A stretch of 64,000 bases of DNA from Edaphochlamys debaryana (taxonomy: Eukaryota; Chlorophyta; Chlorophyceae; Chlamydomonadales). The notes beneath the pieces are model-generated. The model did not search any database. It was given only the letters and a program-made list of their open reading frames with translations, and was not told where the DNA came from. Positions 46,270 through 58,451 of the stretch are shown here, piece by piece. Position numbers and translations under genes: made by a program. The stretch covers positions 1 to 64,000 of the forward strand of contig JAEHOE010000115.1 of assembly GCA_016858145.1 (NCBI GenBank). Reading direction: 5' to 3'. Position 1 is the stretch's first letter. Each line of letters starts with the position of its first letter.

Positions 46270-48602
46270 CGCCCCAAGGTCAGGCCGTCTCGCCGAAGCC
46301 GAGTTGGGCGCCAGGGGGCGCGCCATTGCAGGCCGCCAGAACTAAGCTATACGGGTTGCTGAAGGAAGTTGGAAAGCGTGGGCGCAGCGGCTGGGCGTGC
46401 GCCCGCACAACAAAGCATTCTGCCGAGCGCGAACAAGCTTGAGCCAATGCGCGTTGGACTTCGGTAAATGTGATTGGGTCAGAGTAGGTGCTGCGCTCCG
46501 ATGCTCTGCTTGCACAGAGCACCGAGTGTCCGTGCAAGTGTCCGATCTGCCTTCGTGCTGATCGAGGCCTGAGCTCAGTAACAGTAAGTAGACTGCTACA
46601 TACAGCGTGCAACGCGCTTGGAAGATCTGCCTACAGCCCCAATCCTGGCAAGTTGGTGCAGCGGCACTGTCTTCCCGCGCGAAGCCGGGCCCCCAAAGGT
46701 CGGGTTATATCCACAGCCACTCGGAGCAATTCAGCAGCACTCAGGTCTTATGCCCTCGGGGGGCGTGGGGGGGCGGGGGGCAAAAGCAGTAACCCGCGAG
46801 ACAGCGGCTGCAACCATGCAGACGACCGACACACTGCAGGCCGTGTGGGTTCACCATCGGTACAGTAATGCCTGTCGGGTGGGCTTGGAGTTCCAGGGTC
46901 CTTGGGGGTGGAAAGCAGGAGCGTTTGGAAAGGGTCAAGGAGGGGTAGCCGGATCAGGCGAGGGGTATCGCGGCTGGAGGCACCATGGCAACGCGCTGTG
47001 TCTCAGCTCCCAGGGCGGCCGGGATGGGTGGTATGAGGGCGGGCGTCGGGGGTTTAGAGCTGTTGGCGGTAGAACCCCACAGGTCTGCGTAGTCTGCGGA
47101 ACACGCCCTACGCCACAACCAAGCTCTTCGCTTCGTTGATGTTCTTCTAACCCCTCAGGCCACGACCGCGCTGCTAAAATGTTGTGCGTTAAGCCTACAA
47201 CCGCAGCGATGCTGCAGGCAAGTCTACCTAGGAGTGGGCACGCCCCGTCTCAGGGTGTGCAGCGTGGTCAGACCTCAGACGCCAGGCAGATTGCAGTAGC
47301 CTGCAGTGTGGGACAGGGGCCGGGGAAGCTGCCATGGCGGCCCCGCAGCCCATGTGGTAGGTCCGTCACGCACTCCCAAGCATCCGCCCTCAGCATGACG
47401 GAGGCAACCTCGTCAACGCCCTGAACCGGACAATGCAAAGAGTGAAGGAGTAAGTATGAGGGTCATCTCCCGTCAGCGTCCAGGTCCGTTCCATCGACTC
47501 CATCGACTCCTGACCCTGGGCCGGCCTCGGCTGGCGGCTGCCCTGACCGTCCTGGTGAAGCGGTGTTTCAACGCAGGGCACGTCCAGAAACAAGGTGTCA
47601 AGAGACACCGTCAAGGACCTCGCTGTGACTCGGGCAGCAGCCAGGCAAAGCAGGCGCCTCCACCATCCGGAGGGATGAACAACCCACGGCCTCTTCCACA
47701 AGTCTCGTCATGACCGGGGAGGTCACAGCGTAAACACCGCTGGCCGCCCGCGCAGGTAATGGACAGCCCGTCGCGGCCAGCAGCGCATGCCTACCAACTC
47801 GCAGCTGCGGCACGGGCCACACTGTGTTGAGGAGAAGGCGCTGGTAAGCCCGACCTGCAGCGTACACGCACGGAGCGAATGGGACGTTGGTCACCTGCAG
47901 CAAGCCGCTTGCTCCCTCATCCGCAGCACTGCCGTCCCAGAGGCTCAAGCGCGAGCTGTGTCGGGTTCGTGGCTGACCTCTTCAGGCGGGTCCCGGACGG
48001 AAGCGTCTCCTTGACCGTGCTGCGGCGGCCGGGGTCCGGACGGGCCCCCCTGGCCCCGTCGTCGACGTCGCCGCCAGCACCGCCTTTCCTCTCGACAACC
48101 AACCAGGCAGCCAGCCAGCATCTTCCACCTCCTCCAAACCAAATGTCGTCGCCAATGCAATGAGGCTCGCGGGTCCCTGGGGCTCGCACAGTCGCAGGTC
48201 GCTGAACTCAGCCGGCATGCGCTGCGGGCCAGACGGCTTCATGTGCCGCGTTGTTGAATGCGGGTGCTCTAAAAATCTCAGTACTCAGCTCAGGCTGCCT
48301 ATTCATGCTGAAGGCCGCTCGATCAGAGCACTCGGACCAAAGACTTTTGCAAAGCTGTGCCGTGTTGTCCTTGTGCCGCTGGAGCAGGCCTCAGGAACGA
48401 GAGTGCATTGTGGCAAAAGGCTATGCGGGCAAGGGGCCACAGCGCCAACGTGTGGGGGGAGGGGCTCGCGGGCGGCCGCAATTGCATCCGCAAGTACAGC
48501 CACAACTCGCGCGCCCCCCGAGAGAGAGCTGGGGCCCCTGACTTGCTTCCCTACTTCCACGAGGCTTGCTTTCACCTTAATCTGTAGCCAAGCGTGATAG
48601 CC
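46270..48602. other. Divergent intergenic region between OPR and plastid L13 genes
   Basis: 2.3 kb between the OPR start (minus strand) and the L13 start (plus strand), so it should contain both promoters. Several open frames of 80-120 codons on both strands (for example 46280-46612 and 47390-47701, minus) show no recognisable domain, splice pattern or similarity to neighbours. A G-rich run lies at about 46758-46780. Confidence 0.5.
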
Positions 48603-50044
<1,442 letters not shown>

Positions 50045-50792
50045 GCGCCTCGCCCTTGGAGGAGCGTCCGGCTTGCCGGGAGCGGAGAGGCGGGAGGCGT
50101 GGTCCTGGCGGGCCTGGGCCTCGGCCGCCGGAGTCGGAGCATGGGGACGAGGACGCGCTGCCTGGCCCCGGCATTAGGAGCCGGGTGAAGGGAGCGTGGA
50201 GCGGCCAATGGATGGAGCCGAGGGAGCAAGCGCAGCTCGGAGCGGGCGCACGGCGGCTGGCGGATCGCCGTGGAGGCTTGGAGCCGGCGCGGGCCAACGC
50301 CGGGGCGTACGTGGGCTCGGGCCTCGTGGCTCTCTGCCGCGTGCGCGGGGCAGGCGTGCGGTCACCACGGCCAGGCCGGCGCCAGCGCAAGCGCTTGGAG
50401 CCAGCCCGGATTTGCTGGGAGGGCGTGGCTTGAGGAGGGCGGCCGGCGCCCTCTCCGTGAGGGCTCCTTCGGCGGGGCCTGCTTCGCGCCGCGCCCGTGC
50501 GCCGCCGGCAATTTTGCAAACCTGAGGCCGGCGGCGTCGGGCGGGCACGTGCAGCCCTTGCGTGGGGGCGCCACGCCTGTTTGAGGGTTGGAGCAGCTTG
50601 AGCTGACATGGGGGGTCTTGTGGGGGCAAATGGGGAAGAGCGCAGGGGGGGCTGTTCGTCGGCAGCCCACAACGCAAGGCCAGACATTATGTGGAGGACT
50701 GGATGGGGCATGGGCTGGCCGGCTTAGCTGCTACCTGAGCGCCACCGAGGCTGCTGGGCGGAGGGTCCGCGGCGCCGACGGGCTCGGGCGCA

Positions 50793-50797
50793 TGTAA
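50793..50797 (+). terminator. Candidate TGTAA polyadenylation signal for the L13 gene
   Basis: TGTAA is the usual 3'-end signal of volvocine nuclear genes. This one lies about 750 bases downstream of the L13 stop, the first clear plus-strand match seen in its 3' flank. Confidence 0.5.
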
Positions 50798-52806
50798 GCC
50801 CAAACAGTGCCTTGCACGGCTGCTGTTATTGCCTCTCTAACCGCTGGGGTGGGGGCAGGAAGGAGCAGGAAGAGCTCGAGCGCCTCACGCCGGGTCACAG
50901 GCACGATGGGAAGCAAGGCAGAGGGTGAGGGTCGTGGTCTGGCAGATCTCGCGCAGACGCCTGCGATGGGCGAGGCACCTTCACTTGCTTGTCAACACCT
51001 CCCTGGCATTGCTAGGCAACGAGATTACCGAAGCCGCATGCGCGCGGGGGCCATCTGGGTACCGCGCTCAGGGGCTCGCTGCGTCCCAATATCTGTTGCT
51101 CCCGCACGTCCTGCGTGGGGCGGTGAGCATAGCCCCCGCGTACACGCGACAAGGCTTTCCAGCACTACACGGAGCGGTACGCGCCGACGATGTAGTCGGG
51201 GATCGTAGGGCAGAGCCTCAATGTGATGCACAAGCAGCAAGGCAGTCGGGGATGTCGCTGGGCATCTTGCACCAATGCACCTGCCTGCACCTGCCCTTGA
51301 CCTGACGATCAGCAGCCAGGAGCCCAGGCACTGCGAAGGCAGAGGACAGGGACAGATGGCCTTGCAAGCTGTTCCGTTCGGGGCGTCCCCGGATCTGTTG
51401 CCCCTGCCCGCCTTGTTGCCCTCTCCTGGCTTGCCCACCGCATCGCACGAGGGAGCGGGGAATGGGCCCCATTGGCAGTGACGCCTGGGGAGCTGCTGTC
51501 AGAGCCCAGGGGTGATGACTACACGGCCCTCTCAGGGGGGGGGGGTAGGGACAAAAGTTTTGCACCCCATGCCGCAAAAGTTTCTGGCCCCCCTGACCCA
51601 CCCACCCACCCATGCCGTACGGCGTACGGCAGCACTGCACATGCGAATAACGTACGGCAACTTCTATCGTTTCTGCATCTTCGGACTGCACTTCACGTGT
51701 GCTATTGCGTTGCAAGCCGTCTTGGGGCGAAGGCCAGACTTGGCGTCTGTCCATTGACCATGGACGCGTCCATCGACCCACAAAGAGGGTCCTGCCGCAC
51801 CTACCACCGTAGCGCTTAGTGCTGACTGCTTGTGTGACAAAGTGGCTGTGTGCCACACAACAGGAGGCGGTGGGGATGGCCCCCCACGTGTTCCGCAAGG
51901 TTGGCATGCCGACATGTCGTCTCATGCCCGGCCTGGACCCACCTCCCGACCGCTGAACGTGGTGCTCAGGCACCCCCAGAGTCCAGACCTTGTCAATACA
52001 CGCCTGACGGACCCTTGGAAGAGCGCAGGTGCCGACGGAAGGGGTCCTTTCCCGCCGTGACGAAAGTTCCTGGGCCCCCCTTGACGAAAGTTCCCGAACC
52101 CCCCGACCCACCCACCCACCCTGAACTTTGAGGGCCTGGATCTTTGCAATAACAACCTCGATTTTAATTCTGCAAGCGGATTTAGGCTCCTGTGGCCAAG
52201 CTCTTTCCTAAGGAAGCATGGGGTACTTCTACATCATTCCTACCCCCCCCTGGCCCTCTTGTCCCTTTGGTCCCTTGAACTCCAGCTCGCCCGTGCGCAC
52301 AGGTGGCCGCCCCTCTTGCAGTTGCAGCCTACTGCCCTGGCCCTCTGCCCCTCTGGCTGCACACTGCCAGCCCGGCGTGGCCGCCCCTGAGCCCCCGCCC
52401 CTGCGTGCCCGCCCCAGAATCTTACCCCACTTGCGTTCACTACCAGGTTCTCACGGAAGGTTCCTGCCACGGCTGCCAGGCCCTGCCGCCGCCCTGCCGC
52501 CCTGCCCACCGCTAGCGCTTCATCTCCATCGCAGCTACGCGCCCTTGCACCGATTTGCGACTGAAAGGCAGGTGAGAGGCGGAGAGCGTGCCCCAGACCT
52601 GGATAAAGCACAGTGCGGGGGGTGTGAAGGGAACCACAGGGGGAAGGGGAACTGGGAGACGGGTTACGCGAAAAGCAGGGGGCGGAGGCCACGGCAGGCC
52701 GGGAGGGTGGTCGAGACCGTGTTCGATCATTCTGCTGTAGTTGCGACACTGATCAGCAGCAGCAGCAGTGCCTAGCAGCACTAATGTACTCGTAGCCGCG
52801 CTCATA
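50798..52806. other. Intergenic region between L13 and first GT92 gene, with a dispersed repeat
   Basis: Past the L13 3' end no exon was recognised. A repeat-family member occupies about 51541-52130 (listed separately). The remaining 0.7 kb before the GT92 start should contain its promoter. Confidence 0.5.
51541..52130 (+). repeat. Dispersed repeat-family member, left of the GT92 pair
   Basis: Both ends carry AAAGTTYC...CCCCCCTGACCCACCCACCC-like sequence (about 51574-51615 and 52059-52120), roughly 500 bases apart in the same orientation. The inside includes GTGACAAAGTGGCTGTGTG at 51834 on and GGCATGCCGACATGTC at 51903-51918. The latter 16-mer and a GTGACAAAG..CACAC segment recur in reverse orientation in the element at 63095-63665. 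No intact protein is recognised. Confidence 0.5.
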
Positions 52807-55800
52807 ATGTTTCACTTGCGCTTGGCGCGCTTGTGCTTTTTGACCCTTTTCTGCGCAATACCGCTCGCTCAGAGCCGTCGTATCAAGCAGGCAGAGTTTG
52901 CCGAGCTCATAGAGAATGCCACGCGTAGCCAGGGACTCAATATGCCACCGCGGCCGCCCGTCGTCTATACCGAAGTGCCCCGACTGAACGGTTCGCACCA
53001 CCTGGAGCACCGGGCCCATCCAGGCTACCTTGCAGCCTGTCTCCTCGTTCGCGATGGGAATCGTGACATACGCGAGTGGTGAGCCTTGGCCGCCCTTTGG
53101 CGAGCCCACCCGGGGCCCACCGCAAGCCCGGGCAGCCATCTGCCTCCATCCTTCACATTGTCCACCGCAAGGGCCCTCCCTGCGTCCTCTCTGCCGGTAA
53201 CTAGCCCCACGCTTGACTGGCGTGCGACTCCTCATGCGCTGTGCCCTAGGCTTCCAGACGGACGGCAGTGGGGGCGGACTCGGTCGGTTAATCTCTGTGC
53301 CCGCGGGGCTTGAAGAGAACAACCTGGCGGAGAGCCCACGGTGTGCCCGCGGGGCCCACCCCAATGTCCGTGACCACGCTGTCACCCCCCCCTCCCCCTA
53401 CCCCCTCCTTCCAGGGTTGAGTACCACCTCTGGGCGGGCGTAGACAAGGTGGGGTGGAGCTGGGGCGCAGGGAGCCTCGCAGCCCACTGGTGCCTGCTGG
53501 CGGCCCAGGAGGCGGGCACGGCGCCCCAGCCCCCCCCTTGGCTTGATCTCCCTACGCGACCTGCCAGATCTGACGCGCGCCGTATCGTACTCTGCAGATC
53601 ATCGTGTACGATCACAACAGCACAATGCCGGCGATACTTGAGGTCCTGGATTATGCGCTTGCGGGCAAGGTGCGCAGGCGGACTCGGGGTGGGGAGGGGC
53701 GGGGGCCAGGGGCCAGGGTAAGGGACAGGGGCCACCCCGTGGGTTCGGTCACTGCTGCTGGTGGAGGGCGGGGACCATCGCAGCGGAGGCCTTCACCACA
53801 GGGCGAGCGTACTGGTAGGGGAGGCCTTCATCACCACAGTGGCTGCACCAGACACCGAAGTGAAGGCGCCATTCCTTACCTGCATCGCCATGCCCCCTTG
53901 ATAGGCCCCACAATCTAGCATCATTCGCTTCCCACCCTCTGGAGCTGTCATCCTCCCCCATCCCCTCTGCGTCATTGCGCACGGCTCGCCGTACGCCTGC
54001 CGTACAGGTGCAGTACACATACCTCACGAGTGAGCTGCCCAAGGTCAAGAAGTTTAAGGAGGGCCTGCAGGGCCGTGTCTTTGGGCAGTGCCTGTCCCAG
54101 GCCAAGGGCTACTACAAGTGGTGAGGGGGACAGGAGCCGGGTCACAGAGATCCAGGCCGGGAGCCAGGAGCGGGCACGACATTCGGAGGCGTGCTTCGAA
54201 AGGAAAATGGAGATCCAGCAGGCCAGCAGCGGGCATTCGGAGGCGTGCTTTGTTAGCCTTGTGGGAGGTATGAACTGTCTACTCATCATCGCTCGGACCC
54301 TGCTTGCGCCCGATGCCCTCAAACGCAGGATGATGTGGGTCGTCGGGCCTCGCCGGCGGTGTCTTGCGGGTTGGGCGAGGGATGGTAGAGAGCGCAAGCA
54401 GGGTTTAGGGTTGGGCCATGCCGTGCCAGGCCATGGGCAGCCCAGGGTCGCACACGGGGGCGCAGCTGGGACGGCCACGTGCTTGCGCCGCTGATGCAGG
54501 ACCAAGGGCTCCCTGCCCTCGCTCCCCGCTGCGCATGCGGTGTGGAGGGGTATGAGCCTCATACCCTGGGCCTGGGTCTGGGGGCCGACCCACATCGCCC
54601 TTTGAAGCCCCTGCCTCCGCCACGTACCCCAGGCTGACGGATCTGGACGAGCTCATGATGGTCACGGATCCCGCCTTCAACGGATCCATACCTGCCGTAC
54701 TACGGTGCGCCTGGGGCTGGGAAGGAAGGAACTGGCCCGCGGCAAAGGGCGCGGCAATGCGGGCCGATAACTCTTGCGCACTCGATGGGGCTATACTGTT
54801 TACCGTGGGCCGCATGGGCCTCGGGGCCTCGGGCCACACAGCCAGCCAGCCCTTGCTAGCAAGCCACTCCCGTGTCCTATCGTCAAGCGTATCGCTATTC
54901 CCTACCTGCTCTGATCAGGGCCGCATGCACGCAACACGATGCCCGAGCAAAGGCCTGCATACCGGTACGCACAGAAGCCCACCTGGCCCTCCCTTTCCGC
55001 ATCCGCCCTGTCCGCAGGCACTACGAGTCGCACGAGAAGCTGGGCGCCCTCATCGTGCACCGGGCCATGGTGGGCAGCAGCGGCCTGCGCAGCCGGGCGC
55101 CGGGGCAGGGCAAGCTGGAGACCTTCACCAAGTGCGTGCAGCAGCTGGGCTCGCACGTGAGTGTGGGGGGGGGGAGGGGGGTGCTGGGGGGCGGAGGCGG
55201 GGGTTTGGGGAGGGAGAGGGGTGGCTTGGGGAAGGGGAGGGACGGTTGAGTGAGCGAGGGGAATGGGCGGGGCTGGGACGGTACGTGCAACAGCTGGGCT
55301 CGCACGGAGAGTTGGGCATGGGGGGGAGGGGGCGGGCGGGGCTGGAGGGAAGGGGTGGGGCGTGTAGAGGGTAGGGTGGGGCGGGCGAGTGGGCGGGACG
55401 GGGTGGGGGGAGGAACGTGGGGGACGCGACAATGCACCAGGCAGGCAGGCGGGCGCGTGCGCAGGGTCATGCTGGGAGGGGCAGGGATGTCTGGAGCTGA
55501 GCTGGGATTGGGAGGAAGATAGTGTTGGAGGAGAGCGTGCCACGCCCTTATCTTTGGGTCGCCCGGCTCCCCCCAGGTCAAGGGCATTGCGAGGCCCGAG
55601 TATGCGGACGTGGGCGGCAACGCACACTTCTTCTTGTGAGCGGGGAACAGCGCTTTGGGGGGGTTTGAGGGGGGGTCCCGCACGACCCCCCGTGGTCGGG
55701 CCGCAGGACCCCACCAGTGCAGGAGCGGAGCGGGCGCCAGGCTACCGGCGCGGAGGGCAAGTGCACGGCACATGGACACGTGGAGGGCATGTCCCCCGCC

Positions 55801-56857
55801 TTGAAAGCTCCCCTTCTGTGCACCGCCCTCCCCCGCCCCTGTCCAACTCACCCACCCCGCCTCTTCGCCCCCCCATCCCACCCCACCCGGCCCCGCCCCT
55901 GCCCCCCCCTAGCTACGCCCCGGGCCGTTGGGGCATCCGCATCGGCGACAACCGGACCGTGGGCCACGCCCATATGGTGCGGGACCCCGTGGGGAAGCCC
56001 CTGCTCATCTACCACTACAGGTGGGGGGGGGAGGGGAGGGGGGAGCCGGTAGTGGGGCTGCTTGGAGAAGGTGGAGGGGTTACATGGCTCATGGAAGGGG
56101 GAAACGCGCACTGGGGGCGCACTCCACACTGCCTGTCAGGGCTGATCTGGGGCTGGGGTCCGGAAGGAGCGCCGACCGGCAACGGGTATTCCCGGCTGAC
56201 TACTGTTTTACAGCTCTCTCTCATCGCCCCTGCCTACCGCCACAACCGCACCACCCGTATTCCCCCCCCCCCACACACACACACGTCCAGTGGTGCCATC
56301 GATGAGTACAACTCCCGCGTGAAGCGCCTCTCCGCGGGGGTGTCAGGCATGACGGACAAGGTGGGGGGGATTGGGTGGGGGGGCACGGGTGGGGTTGGGG
56401 AGGGGGAGGGGGCGCAGAGGGGAAAGGTTGGTTGGGGTGGGGTTGGGGGTAAGGGGGATAGGGGGTGGAGAGGGGAAGGGAGATGAATGGTGGTTGTGGA
56501 AGGGGAGATGGATAGGGGAGAGGGAGGGTTGTGGAGACGGAGGTGCGACATTGCGGCGTCGCGCCTCCTCGCCTCAACTCGCACGAAATCACGGCCCTCG
56601 CCATCCACTTATTACCTGCAATTCCCCCGTCCTCCGCCTCCCCTTCCTCCCTACCACCCTCTCCCTCCGCCATCCCCCAGGATCCCTTCGCCCTCACAGT
56701 CCTGGATGCCCATGCAACCGCCGACTGCCCCGAGGGACGTACGGCGTACGACAAGATGAAGGCGGCGGGCAGGCGCACGCAGCGGCCGCAGGGACTGGGG
56801 CCGGATCTGGCGGCGGCGCTGGCGGCGGCGGCGCAGGCGGCGGGGACAGGAGGGTGA
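52807..56857 (+). CDS. GT92-family glycosyltransferase, paralogue 1
   Basis: Ten exons in consistent phase: 52807-53078, 53415-53448, 53598-53669, 54008-54120, 54633-54704, 55018-55156, 55577-55635, 55913-56020, 56291-56360 and 56681-56857 (TGA), giving 371 residues. The ATG at 52807 gives a signal peptide (basic LRLAR, then LCFLTLFCAIPLAQS); an in-frame ATG lies 39 bases upstream. GT92 (DUF23) features: GYLAACLLVRDGNRDIREW, VEYHLWAGVDKIIVYDHNS, the acidic metal-binding type motif LTDLDELMM, and IGDNRTVGHAHMV. The tail is Ala-rich. Family members add galactose or other hexoses to glycans in the secretory pathway; the acceptor here is unknown. It faces paralogue 2 tail to tail. Confidence 0.9.
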
Positions 56858-58451
56858 AGGGGGCGGAGGTGGCAGTGGGTTGGGCGAGGAGGCTTGGGCC
56901 TAGACTTAGGGGCGCAGGAGGTCCGCTGGTGAGGGCGGAAGCTGTGGGGACAGGGAGAGGGGGACGGGTGGGTGCCAGGTGAGCATAGTGAGCAGGGGAT
57001 GGACAGTACGGCAGTACGGCAGGTTCGTTGCCAAGGCAGGTTGCAGCAGCAAGTCCGCAGGTGTGCAGGTCGGGTCAGGGCCCTGGAATGTAGCCAAGGC
57101 ACAACGCAGGATGCGTGGGGCGTGTGGACAGTGCTATGTCGGGGCATGTCATGCCAAGCCATATTGGCTGTGACTAGCTGGGCTTATGCTGCAGGCTGGT
57201 GGGCGGTCTGTGGCGCGTGAGGTCCGAGGTTAACGGTGAGAGGGACTAAGGGAGGGATGCCCTCAGACCCGGGGGCATGGGGCGGTGAGGCTCTGGGGCA
57301 GGTGGGCGTGGGGGGCACAGCAGCAGGTGGGGGTGGGGTTGTGTGTTCTCAAGGGCCGTGCAGCGTGATCAGGATGACGGGGATGCAGCTGACCGTAACT
57401 AGGCTGTGCGCGATGCAACGAAAGGGAAGAGGTTGCGGTGGTGGCGGCGGTGGTGACGCGGGATGTTGCATTCGATGTTGCGCATGACAGCATGAACGGA
57501 TGGACCTGCCCAGAGCGCAGAGGCCTGCTGGGCCGACGGCCCTCCGGTCTGAGGAGGCGATGTGCGTCTGTGCGCAAGGGCCGTCACTGCTTTCCATCGC
57601 ACTGCTTTCCCGGGACGCCGGGTCTGGGCCGTAGCAGGTCGGGGGCCAGAGGAGCCAGGATTCCGAGATCGCCACGTCAGCTGGGGTGGAGTGCTCGACA
57701 GCGCTGGCTGACGACGGGACTGGACTGGGCAACGAGGAGGGAGGGTAAGGCCACGGTAATGTGCGTCCCGGGCACATGGCCTTGCACACCTCACGCAGTC
57801 ACGGATACCTGCGAGTGCGGCCAGCGGGCCGCCCTCACTCCCGCCCTTCCGTCGTCGCCAGCCCCTGACGCCCCGTGCACTCCCCCCTATCCCTCCCCCC
57901 CGGAGTGACTGGGGGCCTGGAGCCGAGCATGCCCTCGCTGCAATTTGCTTATACCCCCTCCCCCCACCCAGCAGACCCGTCCGTGCGCCACCCACCCAAT
58001 TCAGTGCAGCGGACTGCCGCCCCCTCCCCGCATCCATCAGCTCCTCAGAGCCCGGTCCGCCGTTGCGCCCCCTCCACGGCTCCGCCCCTACCGCAAATAC
58101 CCCTACACACCAGTACCTATCCTGCAGATAAATGCAGATGAATCACGTGCACGCCGCTCAAACCCTCTACCACTGTCCCTGGCTCCTGCGAGTGGCAGTG
58201 CAATGCCGTGAGCAATGCCTATGGCATCAATCGAAGCAGCAAGCGCACCATTCTTATCAGCACGCACGCCACGCACCTCACGCCGCACGCCAGACCTGCC
58301 ACACGCATCGCACGCATCAGTCCGCTCGCCTCTCTCGAGTCACGTATGCATATGTACGTACGGTTCACGGAGTCCATCAGCTCAATCCCCACTGCCTCAC
58401 CCTGCTGTGCCCCACCCCCCAAGCCCGCCCCTCACCCTGACCCCCACACGC
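56858..58451. other. Intergenic region between convergent GT92 genes
   Basis: This holds both 3' ends. No exon, TGTAA on the plus strand, or RNA gene was recognised. It is the presumed centre of the inverted duplication; no extended self-complementarity was seen around 57.6 kb, so the arms do not meet as a perfect palindrome. Confidence 0.5.

Noticed and set aside
23850..46930. Short similarity CTGCAGGCCGTGTGGG between about 23868 and 46836
   Set aside because: Only about 16 bases match well and the flanks do not align, so it is likely chance in GC-rich DNA.
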